Assembly: GCA_023229245.1 (NCBI GenBank)
Contig: JALNZU010000019.1
Span: 3,620-67,619 of the forward strand
Direction: 5' to 3'
Source of the DNA: Bacteroidales bacterium
GTDB taxonomy: Bacteria; Bacteroidota; Bacteroidia; Bacteroidales; F082
Length of the DNA stretch: 64,000 bases
In this document: piece after piece, positions 36,543 to 46,015 of the stretch
Layout: every line of letters begins with the position of its first letter
Numbering within the stretch: position 1 is the stretch's first letter
Translations under genes and position numbers: made by a program
The notes under the pieces: generated by a model
What the model saw: the letters and a program-made list of their open reading frames with translations, nothing else
Database searches by the model: none
What the model was told of the DNA's origin: nothing

Positions 36543-38606
36543 ATGAGCACCAAAGATACACAATTCAAACGTTATACAGTAACATCCGCACTTCCTTATG
36601 CCAATGGGCCAATTCATATTGGTCATCTTGCGGGAGTCTATGTCCCGGCTGATATTTATGTTCGGTATTTACGATCAGCCGGTGCCGATGTGCTGTTCAT
36701 AGGTGGCTCTGACGAGCATGGTGTTCCCATCACTATCAAAGCCCGACAACAAGGTATCAGTCCACAGCAGGTAGTAGATACGTATCATGAGCTAATAAAA
36801 ACTTCATTTGAAGCGTTTGGAATTTCATTCGACATTTATTCCCGCACATCAGCACCTATACATCACAAAACGGCTTCTGATTTTTTCCGAAGCTTGTACG
36901 AAAAAGGTGTGTTTGAAGAAAAGACCTCCAATCAGTACTACGATCCTGAAGCCCGGCAGTTTCTTGCCGACCGCTATATCAGCGGTACCTGCCCGCACTG
37001 CGGCTATGAGAAGGCTTATGGCGACCAGTGTGAGAACTGCGGCACATCGCTAAGTCCGATGGACCTGATTCGGCCTACCTCAACCCTAAGCGGGAAAGCA
37101 CCGATTCTAAAAGAGACCAAACACTGGTACCTGCCATTAAACAAAGACGAATCATGGCTGCGCCAGTGGATAGTAGTAGGACATAAAGACGACTGGAAAA
37201 CCAATGTGTATGGCCAGTGTAAATCGTGGATCGACAACGGGCTGCACCCACGTGCCGTAACCCGCGACTTAGATTGGGGAGTGAAGGTGCCCTTAGAAAA
37301 TACTGAAGGAAAAGTTCTGTATGTTTGGTTTGATGCTCCTATAGGCTATATCTCAGCAGCCCGCGAATGGTCGGAAAAAACCGGTAATGACTGGCAGCCC
37401 TACTGGAAAAGCCCGGACACCAAATTAGTGCATTTCATTGGAAAAGATAATATAGTGTTTCACTGCATCATTTTTCCGGCTATGCTGAAACACGAAGGAA
37501 GCTATATACTACCCGAAAATGTGCCGGCTAATGAGTTTTTGAATCTAGAAAACGATAAAATATCCACCTCACGTAACTGGGCTGTGTGGCTGCACGAATA
37601 TTTAGAGGAATTTCCCGGAAAGCAGGATGTGCTGCGCTACGTATTAGCTGCCAATACTCCCGAAACAAAAGATAGCGACTTCACCTGGAAAGACTTTCAG
37701 GCACGCAACAACAGCGAGCTGTTAGCAATATTCGGAAATTTTGTGAACCGAAGCCTCGTACTCACCCAGAAATATTTTGACGGTAAAGTACCTGCCTTAG
37801 ACCATCTGACAGAACAAGATATAAAAATCTTGAACCTGATAGAAAGTTTTCCGGAAAAGATTGGCCATGCAATCGAAAACTATTATTTCAGAGATGCACT
37901 AAATGAGCTGATGAATCTAGCCCGTGCAGGTAATAAATATCTTACCGAAAACGAGCCTTGGAAATTATTTAAAGAAAATCCTCAAAGGGTAGAAACGATA
38001 TTAGCTGTCTCTTTGCAAATCGTAGCTAAACTATCCATACTATGTGAGCCTTTCCTACCATTTACCGCTTCCCGCTTGTCCGACATGATCCAGCTTAAAG
38101 GACAGTGCTGGCCGGATGCCAAAAAACGGGTGTTGCTACCCGAAGGCCATAAACTGGGAGAAATAGATTATCTGTTTGAAAAGATAGATGACAACCTCAT
38201 TGAAACACAAATTCAAAAGCTGCATGCCATCAAATTAGCCAATAAGGCACAAAATCAATTTCAACACAACCCTCAGAAAGACATGATCTCTTACGAGGAT
38301 TTTGCAAAATTAGATATACGCACAGCTACTATACTGGCTGCCGAAGCAATCCCAAAAGCTCAAAAACTACTAAAACTGACCTTAGATACCGGGTTAGACC
38401 AACGGACAGTAGTTAGTGGAATAGCCGAGCAATACAGACCGGAAGAAATCATAGGAAAAAAAGTAGTTGTATTAATGAATTTAGAAGCGCGCAAACTACG
38501 TGGCGTCGAATCGAAGGGTATGATACTGATGGCCGAAGACAGCAACGGAAAACTAGGCTTTGTCAGCGCAGGTAATATATTCCATGATGGAAGCGAAGTG
38601 AAATAA
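36543..38606 (+). CDS. metG: Methionine--tRNA ligase
   Basis: This is a 687-aa protein from the ATG at 36543. The 37 upstream in-frame codons overlap the divergent carboxypeptidase gene and are not family-like. The HIGH motif is at 25-28 (ANGPIHIGHLAG). The zinc knuckle has C150/C153/C163/C166. The KMSKS equivalent is KISTS at about 339-343. The C-terminal OB-fold tRNA-binding domain (about 580-687, FAKLDIRTATILAAE) is fused, as in many bacteria. All domains are complete. A possible -7 box TACCTTTG lies at 36503-36510. Confidence 0.97.
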   Translation: MSTKDTQFKRYTVTSALPYANGPIHIGHLAGVYVPADIYVRYLRSAGADVLFIGGSDEHGVPITIKARQQGISPQQVVDTYHELIKTSFEAFGISFDIYSRTSAPIHHKTASDFFRSLYEKGVFEEKTSNQYYDPEARQFLADRYISGTCPHCGYEKAYGDQCENCGTSLSPMDLIRPTSTLSGKAPILKETKHWYLPLNKDESWLRQWIVVGHKDDWKTNVYGQCKSWIDNGLHPRAVTRDLDWGVKVPLENTEGKVLYVWFDAPIGYISAAREWSEKTGNDWQPYWKSPDTKLVHFIGKDNIVFHCIIFPAMLKHEGSYILPENVPANEFLNLENDKISTSRNWAVWLHEYLEEFPGKQDVLRYVLAANTPETKDSDFTWKDFQARNNSELLAIFGNFVNRSLVLTQKYFDGKVPALDHLTEQDIKILNLIESFPEKIGHAIENYYFRDALNELMNLARAGNKYLTENEPWKLFKENPQRVETILAVSLQIVAKLSILCEPFLPFTASRLSDMIQLKGQCWPDAKKRVLLPEGHKLGEIDYLFEKIDDNLIETQIQKLHAIKLANKAQNQFQHNPQKDMISYEDFAKLDIRTATILAAEAIPKAQKLLKLTLDTGLDQRTVVSGIAEQYRPEEIIGKKVVVLMNLEARKLRGVESKGMILMAEDSNGKLGFVSAGNIFHDGSEVK

Positions 38607-38679
38607 TTTCACATTTGAATGGCTGTTCGCATATAAACCAACAGCTTCGACTGAGCTTTTATTGCCATCCTATCGGATA

Positions 38680-39816
38680 TCACGTCCTGCCTTTCCATGA
38701 ACTCTTAAAGCCAAGCCCGGCAATAGCAGTGATCACCACATAAAAAGGATAGAAAAACTGCATCGGTAAAAACCATCGAAGCAGTTTACGGCTATGCATG
38801 AAATTGGCCATACTCTGCATTAGCGGCAGCTCGATAAGATATTTTACCAATATGAACAATAAGAAAATGATTGAAAGATATGGAATCCAGATCATTGCAA
38901 TAGATAGAGCAACAAGGCTGAAGTTCAAAGCAAATACTATCAGAGCAGGCAAGATGATAAACGGGTGTCGGTAGGCCTTGCTTTTAGATACCCATCGCAT
39001 TCGCTGGCTCATAAACGACTTCCAGTCGGGGCTAGCCTGAGTAGTCACCATCGCATGCGCCGACCGAACAAAGCGTATCTTTTTTGATCCATAAGTCTGC
39101 AGCAATTTAAGCAGGAGAAACACATCTTCGCCAGAAGCATACTGGGTTTTCTGGTTGAAGCCTCCGGCTTTCATCAGTGCATTATAGTCAATAGCCATAT
39201 TAGCACCGTTGGCCATAGAAGGTATTCCCAAACCTGCAGCGCCTGCCGTACTGGCTATCAGACTCATAAACTCAAGAGCCTGCAATTGCTGCATGAGGCT
39301 TTCTATCGGACTGATCTTAACCGGTCCCAAACACATCACCGCTTTGTCGCGCACATAATGAGCTGCCAATTGTGCGATCCAAAATGGGGAATGAATACAA
39401 TCGGCATCAGTAACGACAATAAGGTCAGCAGCTTCATGCCGGAGTGCCTGCTGAAGAGACGCTTTTTTCCCCGGCTTCTCAGCTTGCAATACAAGAAACT
39501 GATGCGACATCTTAGCCTTGACAGCCTGCTCAAGTCTGATAAAAGTATCATCCTCCGAATGATCATCTACCAGAACAAAAAGAAGGCGATCGGACGGATA
39601 CACCTGGTCCTGAAGACTTTGGACAAGAGCATCAATTTGCAATGATTCATTACGCAAAGCAATTAACACATGTACCTTCGGATGATTTGCATTCAATAAA
39701 GGGGGAGATGAAGGTGTCCGATACCACCCAATTGTATATACCATTAACAACAGCAAATAGGCAAAAGCTGTTATCTGCATCAGACAAAGCAACCAGCGAA
39801 CTATTTCCGATTCCAT
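38680..39816 (-). CDS. Membrane glycosyltransferase, family 2
   Basis: This is a 378-aa protein from the ATG at 39816; the longer frame would run deep into the upstream gene. An N-terminal membrane helix (IVRWLLCLMQITAFAYLLLLMVYTIG in part) is followed by a GT-A domain with VLVDDHSEDD, the metal-binding VVTDADCIH, and the acceptor-region motif ASGEDVFLLLKLL. The QxxRW-like motif is SQRMRWVSK. C-terminal membrane helices follow. It probably transfers a sugar to a lipid or envelope acceptor. It overlaps the flippase-like gene by 16 nt, and the two are likely to work together. Confidence 0.9.
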   Translation of the reverse strand: MESEIVRWLLCLMQITAFAYLLLLMVYTIGWYRTPSSPPLLNANHPKVHVLIALRNESLQIDALVQSLQDQVYPSDRLLFVLVDDHSEDDTFIRLEQAVKAKMSHQFLVLQAEKPGKKASLQQALRHEAADLIVVTDADCIHSPFWIAQLAAHYVRDKAVMCLGPVKISPIESLMQQLQALEFMSLIASTAGAAGLGIPSMANGANMAIDYNALMKAGGFNQKTQYASGEDVFLLLKLLQTYGSKKIRFVRSAHAMVTTQASPDWKSFMSQRMRWVSKSKAYRHPFIILPALIVFALNFSLVALSIAMIWIPYLSIIFLLFILVKYLIELPLMQSMANFMHSRKLLRWFLPMQFFYPFYVVITAIAGLGFKSSWKGRT

Positions 39817-40832
39817 AGGTTTCCGTTTCTGATAAATTTCAAGCGATACACAAAGAAAACACCTGTAAGAGCAGGTACAGCCACATTGATAAGCCAAATG
39901 ATCACACTTGCTAATAATACAGCCATGACCGACTGCTCGTTCCAGTAATCCGTATGCTCAAACAACATAGTAAATATACCTACTGACACCGAGCCCCGGA
40001 CACCTAACTCAGTCAACGCAATAGTAGGTATCAGAGTGAGGGCCATATACATAAGTGCTAAAGCCAGTATAGCTTGCGTATAAGGGATAGAAAAAGACAA
40101 CATACGCAGCATCAGAAAAAACTGAAACGTAAATACTATATACCGCATGGCCGAAATACATAAAATAGCTAATAAGTCATAGCCGCTATACAACGAAAAC
40201 ACATGAATATACCGCTTGAATCGTGGGGCTAAGCCAGGGAAAAGCAGTGTGACAAGTTGTTGAGCCACCCTTAGGTTAAAATAAACACCCAATGATAGCA
40301 ACACAACTAACAAAAGACCAATGATCAACCCTATATAATACATCAATGCATTGGGCTGTTGAAATACCGCAGTAGAAGGAAAAACGATTATCAGCGCCAG
40401 GCTGCCTCCTGCAATGAACACTATCCACTGAGCTATGCTTCCAATGATAGTAACCAAAATGCTTTCGATGCGGTTGGCATGGTTTAGCACAAACACCTTT
40501 CCCAAATAATCACCTACACGGTTGGGCAAGAACATGCTGACAGATAATCCGGTAAGTACGGCAGTAAAAGCACGATTGTATGTCACCTTCTCCAATCGGT
40601 CAATCAGTCGTTTCCATTTTACACTTTCAAGAAATAGATTCAAAGGAACCAAAGCTATGATAGCGATAGCAAACCAAACCGAGACGCGATTCTGCGATAA
40701 ATCGTCTATCACTTGTTTCCATTGATCCCATTCCAGGCGATGATGTATCTGTTTATACACATACGCAATGGTCAGCAGCATGATGGCGATACGCAATACT
40801 ATATTGGTTGTTTTGCCTACTTTTGCTTTCAT
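39801..40832 (-). CDS. Integral membrane protein, LPG-synthase/flippase-like (UPF0104/YbhN type)
   Basis: This 343-aa protein has about eight predicted membrane helices. The pattern SVSMFLPNRVGDYLGKVFVL, with a conserved N-R-x-G-D/E signature in the first third, and TLIPTIALTELGVRGSVS near the end, match the lysylphosphatidylglycerol-synthetase transmembrane or YbhN/AglD-like family. Members are proposed to move lipid-linked substrates. It is coupled to the glycosyltransferase gene by a 16-nt overlap, suggesting a joint role in envelope glycan or lipid modification. It is divergent from ruvC with 20 bp between them. Confidence 0.85.
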   Translation of the reverse strand: MKAKVGKTTNIVLRIAIMLLTIAYVYKQIHHRLEWDQWKQVIDDLSQNRVSVWFAIAIIALVPLNLFLESVKWKRLIDRLEKVTYNRAFTAVLTGLSVSMFLPNRVGDYLGKVFVLNHANRIESILVTIIGSIAQWIVFIAGGSLALIIVFPSTAVFQQPNALMYYIGLIIGLLLVVLLSLGVYFNLRVAQQLVTLLFPGLAPRFKRYIHVFSLYSGYDLLAILCISAMRYIVFTFQFFLMLRMLSFSIPYTQAILALALMYMALTLIPTIALTELGVRGSVSVGIFTMLFEHTDYWNEQSVMAVLLASVIIWLINVAVPALTGVFFVYRLKFIRNGNLWNRK

Positions 40833-40852
40833 AAAGCTAAGTACGGAATTTT

Positions 40853-41410
40853 TTGAAGAAGGAGCGCATTATATTAGGTATTGACCCGGGTACTACGGTA
40901 ATGGGATACGGGCTTATCATACAACAAGGTAATGATATTCAGCTTATTGCTATGGGGGTGCTGAAGTTAAATAAATTTTCAAGCCATGCACTCAGGTTGC
41001 AGAAAATATTTGAAAGAACTCATGATCTGATTCGGGAATACCATCCGGATGAATTAGCGATTGAAGCTCCTTTTTATGGTAAGAACGTACAGTCGATGCT
41101 CAAGTTAGGACGTGCACAGGGAGTAGCTATGGCAGCTGCATTGCATAACGGATTGCCTATTTTTGAATATTCTCCTAAAAAAATCAAACAATCCATCACT
41201 GGAAACGGCAATGCCTCCAAAGAGCAAGTAGCCGCCATGCTGAAAACATTGCTCAGATTTGTCAATCAGCCCGAACAACTTGACGCTACTGACGGATTAG
41301 CTGCCGCCGTTTGTCACTTTTTCCAGAGCAAACTACCTACCACTACTACAGGTTATAGCGGATGGAAAGCTTTCATAGCACAAAATCCTGAAAGGATAGG
41401 CAAGAAATAA
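40853..41410 (+). CDS. ruvC: Holliday junction resolvase RuvC
   Basis: This 185-aa endodeoxyribonuclease resolves four-way junctions with RuvAB. The RNase H-like acidic residues are present: D11 (ILGIDPGTT), the Glu in LAIEAPFYGKNVQSMLKLG, and the Asp pair in LDATDGLAAAVCH. The start appears to be TTG at 40853 (MKKERIILGIDPG); there is no in-frame ATG that would preserve the first strand. Length is usual, with a short C-terminal extension (TTTGYSGWKAFIAQNPERIGKK in part). Confidence 0.95.
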   Translation: MKKERIILGIDPGTTVMGYGLIIQQGNDIQLIAMGVLKLNKFSSHALRLQKIFERTHDLIREYHPDELAIEAPFYGKNVQSMLKLGRAQGVAMAAALHNGLPIFEYSPKKIKQSITGNGNASKEQVAAMLKTLLRFVNQPEQLDATDGLAAAVCHFFQSKLPTTTTGYSGWKAFIAQNPERIGKK

Positions 41411-41492
41411 TCGCTGTCCGACAAGACTATCGAAAGCAGCCACACAAATGTGGATGTAGTTACTTTAGTGTGTCGGGAAATGTTCAGGTATC

Positions 41493-42722
41493 TTATTTTG
41501 CCAACCATTGGGCCGGATTGATCAGGTTACGGTCTTGCCACAGCTCGAAATGTAATTCTGTTTTTCCTTCTATTTTGTCGGTATGTATCAATCCTATCAC
41601 TTCTTTGGTTTTCACCTTATCGCCTCTTTTAACATAAACCCTTTCTAAGTTTGAATATACTGTAAAGAAGTCGCCATGGCGGATAATTACCGCATTATTG
41701 GTGGCAGTAATCAGATTCACACTTACCACTATCCCATCAAACACTGCCCTTGCTTCGGAGCCTTTGGTAGTAGCTATATCAATACCTCTATTATTGATGG
41801 TAACTTTTTTTAATACCGGATGAGCTTGTTTACCAAAGTTAGCAGCGATCACTCCTCTTTCGACCGGCCATGGCAGTTTTGTTCTATTCTTGCTGAAGCT
41901 ATCTGACAGCAATTTTTCTTCCGGTGTGAGGTGCATCAGCCGGTCGGGCAGTGCTTCGGCCTCTTTGAGGCGGCTTGCTTTGCGTATTTCTTCAGCTATG
42001 ATAGCTTCTATTTCGCGTTGCAGCTTGCGAGCTTCCTGCTCTTTACGGCTAATGGTTTGATTCAGCTGTTTTTCCTGCTGCCCTATCTTACGTAACGAAA
42101 GGTCTAAGTTCATTCTTTCGTTGTTGAGTGCTATTTGCTGCCGTTTCTCAGCCTCGAAGAGGGAGTTTTTTTCTGCCTGCTCGGCTTCGAGACTTTTTTG
42201 AGTAGCCTCCAACTTTTGTTGTGCTATTTGTATCTTTTGGATTTGCTCTTTGCGCAAGGCAGCATATTGCTGTAAATGTTTCAAGCGGCGATATGCCTGA
42301 TTAAAGTTTTCCGAAGAAAACAAAAACATAAGCGTATTCAGTCCTGAACGGTTTTTATAAGCAAAGCTGATCATCCTTGAATATTCCTTTTTGAGCGATT
42401 GAAGCTCGGCCTCTATTTGCTGTAACTCACGTTTGGTACGACTTATACGTGTCTCAAGCAATATAAGTTGCTTTTGTAAGGTAGCCACCAAGTTCTCACG
42501 TGTTCTGATCTGGGTTTGCAGCAAAGAAAGCTCGTTGATACTCACCTGTTTGCTTTTTCGTGTCTCTTCCAACAAACGGGTAGTATATGCAATCTCTTGT
42601 TCGATTTGTTGCTTCGACTGCTCTAACTCTGTCTTCCGGTCTTGTGCTGGCGAGTGCTTCCATGCAATTAAAACGCAAAACACCAATAATAAGATCGCAA
42701 TATGTGATTTCCTGAATGACAT
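41493..42722 (-). CDS. EnvC-like murein hydrolase activator, degenerate LytM domain
   Basis: This 409-aa exported protein has a signal segment (IAILLLVFCVLIAWKHSPAQ), a long coiled coil (about 25-270, rich in Q, E, K and R heptads such as TELEQSKQQIEQEI), and a C-terminal M23/LytM domain (about 295-409). The catalytic zinc residues are changed: the first motif is NNRGIDIATTKG without the HxxxD histidine, while HFELWQ near the end remains. This is typical of EnvC-type activators, which stimulate amidases during septum splitting instead of cutting murein. It is third in an operon after the TPR and DUF4292 lipoproteins. Confidence 0.92.
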   Translation of the reverse strand: MSFRKSHIAILLLVFCVLIAWKHSPAQDRKTELEQSKQQIEQEIAYTTRLLEETRKSKQVSINELSLLQTQIRTRENLVATLQKQLILLETRISRTKRELQQIEAELQSLKKEYSRMISFAYKNRSGLNTLMFLFSSENFNQAYRRLKHLQQYAALRKEQIQKIQIAQQKLEATQKSLEAEQAEKNSLFEAEKRQQIALNNERMNLDLSLRKIGQQEKQLNQTISRKEQEARKLQREIEAIIAEEIRKASRLKEAEALPDRLMHLTPEEKLLSDSFSKNRTKLPWPVERGVIAANFGKQAHPVLKKVTINNRGIDIATTKGSEARAVFDGIVVSVNLITATNNAVIIRHGDFFTVYSNLERVYVKRGDKVKTKEVIGLIHTDKIEGKTELHFELWQDRNLINPAQWLAK

Positions 42723-42733
42723 ATCTCACGAAA

Positions 42734-43549
42734 TTACTGTATTCTGCTGAAAGTTTCGGGTATGCGAAAAGGAAAACTAAGTGTTGAGTTGACTTCCATT
42801 CTCGAGCATTCTATTTGAATAGTAGCTTTCACAGCTCCTGAGAGTTCAAACTTAAGCGATGAAGGATAAAGCTGTCCGTTCAATGTCTGGAAACGATCGT
42901 ATTGTGCTTGCAGCCTTATATTTTCATCCCCAAACTCTTTGATATGCAGCCTGCGTATTTTAAAGGTTTCAGGGTCGAGCCAGATACTTTGTACAAGGAA
43001 TTTGGTGGTGTCTTGTTGCTTCAGATAGCGTTTTCGCTTATTGCGCTGAGCTGCTGTCAATCGATACTCCATTGCATCTACTGATGCCTTAAAATTATCG
43101 TCATCATACCACGACAGATCGTTGCCTGTCAACAAAGCCTGAAAGAGATCAAAGTCAATAGTAGAAGAAAATGCCGTCTTAATAAAGCTAAAGTCATCAT
43201 CGAAATAGGTCTTATCCAATCTATTAATGAAGCGTACCGAATCCACTGTTACTATCATTCGTGCCACTTCAATCCCAAAAGCCGGAGAAAGGGAAATCCA
43301 AATGATGCTATCTTTTTTGATCCGTATCTGCCCTTTCAGATCGAGCTTGGTTTTACGGTCGGTTGATAAAGTGATAGTACATCGGGAATTGAAATAATCG
43401 AATTTTGTTTCGGCTGTATTCATTTTTTCTATCAGAAACATCTCCCCTCTCTCTTTAAGGGGAGCTTTGATAAGTGCCCGCTTTGTCCGACAGGAGGTAA
43501 TAGCCAGTGTGAAGGCAATCAACACTATCAGAGCTATCCATTTATTCAT
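42734..43549 (-). CDS. DUF4292 lipoprotein
   Basis: This 271-aa predicted lipoprotein has the signal IALIVLIAFTLAITSC, with the lipobox cysteine at about residue 20. The rest is a beta-rich LolB/LolA-like domain of the DUF4292 family (FDYFNSRCTITLSTDRKTKLDLKG in part; IWISLSPAFGIEVARMIVT). Members are found across Bacteroidota and are thought to act at the outer membrane, possibly with lipoproteins or lipids. It overlaps the TPR lipoprotein gene by 8 nt and precedes the EnvC-like gene by 11 bp. Confidence 0.9.
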   Translation of the reverse strand: MNKWIALIVLIAFTLAITSCRTKRALIKAPLKERGEMFLIEKMNTAETKFDYFNSRCTITLSTDRKTKLDLKGQIRIKKDSIIWISLSPAFGIEVARMIVTVDSVRFINRLDKTYFDDDFSFIKTAFSSTIDFDLFQALLTGNDLSWYDDDNFKASVDAMEYRLTAAQRNKRKRYLKQQDTTKFLVQSIWLDPETFKIRRLHIKEFGDENIRLQAQYDRFQTLNGQLYPSSLKFELSGAVKATIQIECSRMEVNSTLSFPFRIPETFSRIQ

Positions 43550-45302
43550 ACAGCTTAGCGTCTTGTATTTTTTTATCGATCAGTTCAGATGCATTACCTG
43601 CCTCCTTAGCTTGCTTCCATTTTTCCAACGCCTGTTGTTTGTCGTCCAGCTTAAACAATATATCGCCATAATGCTCCCATAATGTACCGCTGACAGTATC
43701 GGAAGCTTGTATAGCTTGTTCGATCCAATCCAATGCGCTCTGAAACTCATTCATCTTATACAATATCCATGCATATGTATCTAAGTTGGATGCATTGCCC
43801 GGATCAAGTTCAATGGATTTAGCCGACATTTCTAATGCTTGATCAAGTTTTTCACCCCGCAACGAAAGATAATAGGCAAAATTATTCAACACTATGCTGT
43901 TGGCAGGATTGATTGCCAAAGCTTTAGCATAGGCTTCATCTGATGCGATATGATTTCCGAGCCTATGTTGTATCTCACCCATTATACTGAATATCTCCCC
44001 CAGGAGACGGTCGTTGCCCACAACAAATTTTCTACCTCTTTCCAATACTTCTAAGGCCTGTTCATATTCTTTTTGATGGTATAAGGCTATTCCTCTGAAA
44101 TAGTAAGGCAAGGGCTGCTCGGGAAACAGCAGTATAGTTTGGCGGGCATGTATATTCAAACTGTCGTATTGATCTAAACGGGCATCTACAAACAACAAGC
44201 TTTCCCATACTAAATAACTGTTCGGATTTTTTTCAATTGCCTTTAACAGATAGTCCAAGGCTTCTTCATTATGTTCCAGCCGCATAGCCAGGTCAGCTAA
44301 TATCTGAAATCCATGTGGGCTATCGGGATGAACTCTTGCCAGCACATGACCGATACTATCAATTTTTTGGTCAAGCTCCTTGCTGATGCTTTCCTTATCG
44401 AACCAAAGCAGCATCACCTGTAGCTTGGTTTCTACGTCTAAGGCCGGATTCTCAAATGCTTTCATCAACGCATCAAAAGCAGCAGCTTCTTCTTTATTTT
44501 TTCTATAATATTCAGCTACTGAGATATTTACATAAGGATCGCCAGGGTCAATCTCAAGGATCTTTTGGTAGTGTTCCAACGCTTTTTCCTGAGGGCCGTA
44601 TTTGATATATAACTCAGCTAACATAGCGTGATATCGGGTTTCCCATGGGAAGGCGGCAGACAGCTTTTCTATCTCATGTATGGCAGCCAGAGTATCTTTT
44701 TTGCCAAGCAAAATATTGTGTTTCTGTAACGACAGCATTTCATTGATCCCAAGCTGTTTTTCTATCTCATTGAACACTTCTATAGCCTCGTCATATTTTT
44801 CCAATAACACCAACGCATTTGACAGCTCGCTATAGTACTCTATTGAGCCGGGTTTCAGCTCTAATAGTTTTTTAAACACATCGGCATAGGCCTGGTTGTT
44901 GCCTGTATATTTATATAGTTGTGCTAACCGTATATAGTACCATTCGTTTTTGGGATCTAACTGTACTGCCTGTTTCATCAAGGTCAATGATTCGTTTATC
45001 ATTCCTTTGCGTGCATATAGCTCGCTCAACTCATACATGCTGGCATGATCTTCGGGGTCTATCTCTAACACCTGCTGAAACAGTTCCAATGCCTTTTGCC
45101 CGTTGCCAGCTATCCGTTGTGCTAAGGCGTCAGAAAACAATGCAGCTGCTTTACGGCTTTTGACAATAGCCAGACTGTCGCTTATATGTTGAGGGACAGC
45201 AGTGTCAAGATTTTTAGTAGTTCCACAAGAAACAATAAGACCGGAAAATAGTATGATCCAGATCGTTGGTACAAAAAGGTGTAGGCTGTTTTTTGTTTTC
45301 AA
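43542..45302 (-). CDS. TPR-repeat lipoprotein
   Basis: This 586-aa protein has a lipoprotein signal (PTIWIILFSGLIVSCG) and about a dozen tetratricopeptide repeats from residue 55 to 580, such as GNGQKALELFQQVLEIDPED and DPGDPYVNISVAEYYRKN. It is a likely scaffold in the periplasm. The start codon is TTG at 45302. A TACATTTG box at 45322-45329 on the minus strand gives a leader of about 14 nt, which supports this start. It is the first gene of an operon with the DUF4292 and EnvC-like genes, an arrangement common in Bacteroidota. Confidence 0.93.
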   Translation of the reverse strand: MKTKNSLHLFVPTIWIILFSGLIVSCGTTKNLDTAVPQHISDSLAIVKSRKAAALFSDALAQRIAGNGQKALELFQQVLEIDPEDHASMYELSELYARKGMINESLTLMKQAVQLDPKNEWYYIRLAQLYKYTGNNQAYADVFKKLLELKPGSIEYYSELSNALVLLEKYDEAIEVFNEIEKQLGINEMLSLQKHNILLGKKDTLAAIHEIEKLSAAFPWETRYHAMLAELYIKYGPQEKALEHYQKILEIDPGDPYVNISVAEYYRKNKEEAAAFDALMKAFENPALDVETKLQVMLLWFDKESISKELDQKIDSIGHVLARVHPDSPHGFQILADLAMRLEHNEEALDYLLKAIEKNPNSYLVWESLLFVDARLDQYDSLNIHARQTILLFPEQPLPYYFRGIALYHQKEYEQALEVLERGRKFVVGNDRLLGEIFSIMGEIQHRLGNHIASDEAYAKALAINPANSIVLNNFAYYLSLRGEKLDQALEMSAKSIELDPGNASNLDTYAWILYKMNEFQSALDWIEQAIQASDTVSGTLWEHYGDILFKLDDKQQALEKWKQAKEAGNASELIDKKIQDAKLYE

Positions 45303-45355
45303 TCGTGTGATATTAAGGGTTCAAATGTATAAAACATCGGTTTGATATAGCTTTT

Positions 45356-45787
45356 TCAGTATCCTGTATGTCCGAATCCACCACTTCCTCTTGTGGTATC
45401 GGAAAGAGTATCCACCTGTATCCATTCGGCTTTTTCATGTTTGCTGATGATCATCTGGGCGATTCGATCGCCATGCTGTATCTCAAATGCTTTTTCAGAA
45501 AGGTTGATCAGTATAACCTTTATCTCGCCTCTGTAGTCGGCATCAATAGTTCCGGGCGTATTGAGAACGGTTATTCCGTGCTTTAAGGCCAATCCACTCC
45601 TAGGTCTTACCTGTGCTTCGTAGCCTATAGGAAGCTCTATAAATAGTCCGGTAGGTATTAGTGCCCTTTGCATAGGTTTTAACAGCATGGCTTGTGTGAG
45701 ATCAGCCCTGAGGTCCATCCCGGCAGCAGAAAGCGTTTCGTACGACGGCAATGGATTAGTAGAGGTGTTGACAAGTTTTATCTGCAT
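45356..45787 (-). CDS. dut: dUTP diphosphatase
   Basis: This is a 143-aa trimeric dUTPase from the ATG at 45787; the longer upstream frame lacks homology and contains a promoter-like TAGTTTTG at 45806-45813. All five motifs are visible: AAGMDLRADL, RPRSGLALKHGI, NTPGTIDADYRGEI, RIAQMIISKHEKAEW and the C-terminal RGSGGFGHTGY. It hydrolyses dUTP to dUMP and pyrophosphate, keeping uracil out of DNA. Length and order are normal. Confidence 0.96.
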   Translation of the reverse strand: MQIKLVNTSTNPLPSYETLSAAGMDLRADLTQAMLLKPMQRALIPTGLFIELPIGYEAQVRPRSGLALKHGITVLNTPGTIDADYRGEIKVILINLSEKAFEIQHGDRIAQMIISKHEKAEWIQVDTLSDTTRGSGGFGHTGY

Positions 45788-46015
45788 GAATAAACTAAGT
45801 TTCGGCAAAACTACATATTTATCCGTTTCTATGTTAGGAAATACACAGCAGCAGGCTGTATCTGACAATGCTATCTTTGCTGTAGGCCCAAAGCTAAAAA
45901 AAACAACGTATTGTTCAGCCGGGCTACTCAAATAAGCGATGGATGTTTATTTTTTTCCTAATGAAGGGAATCAGATGGGTTATATTTGCGCTAATTTCCT
46001 ATTTTTGCGCCCATT

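Noticed and set aside
41493..42722. An active M23 endopeptidase.
   Set aside because: The HxxxD zinc motif is replaced by NRGID; the coiled coil plus degenerate LytM domain fits an EnvC-type activator.
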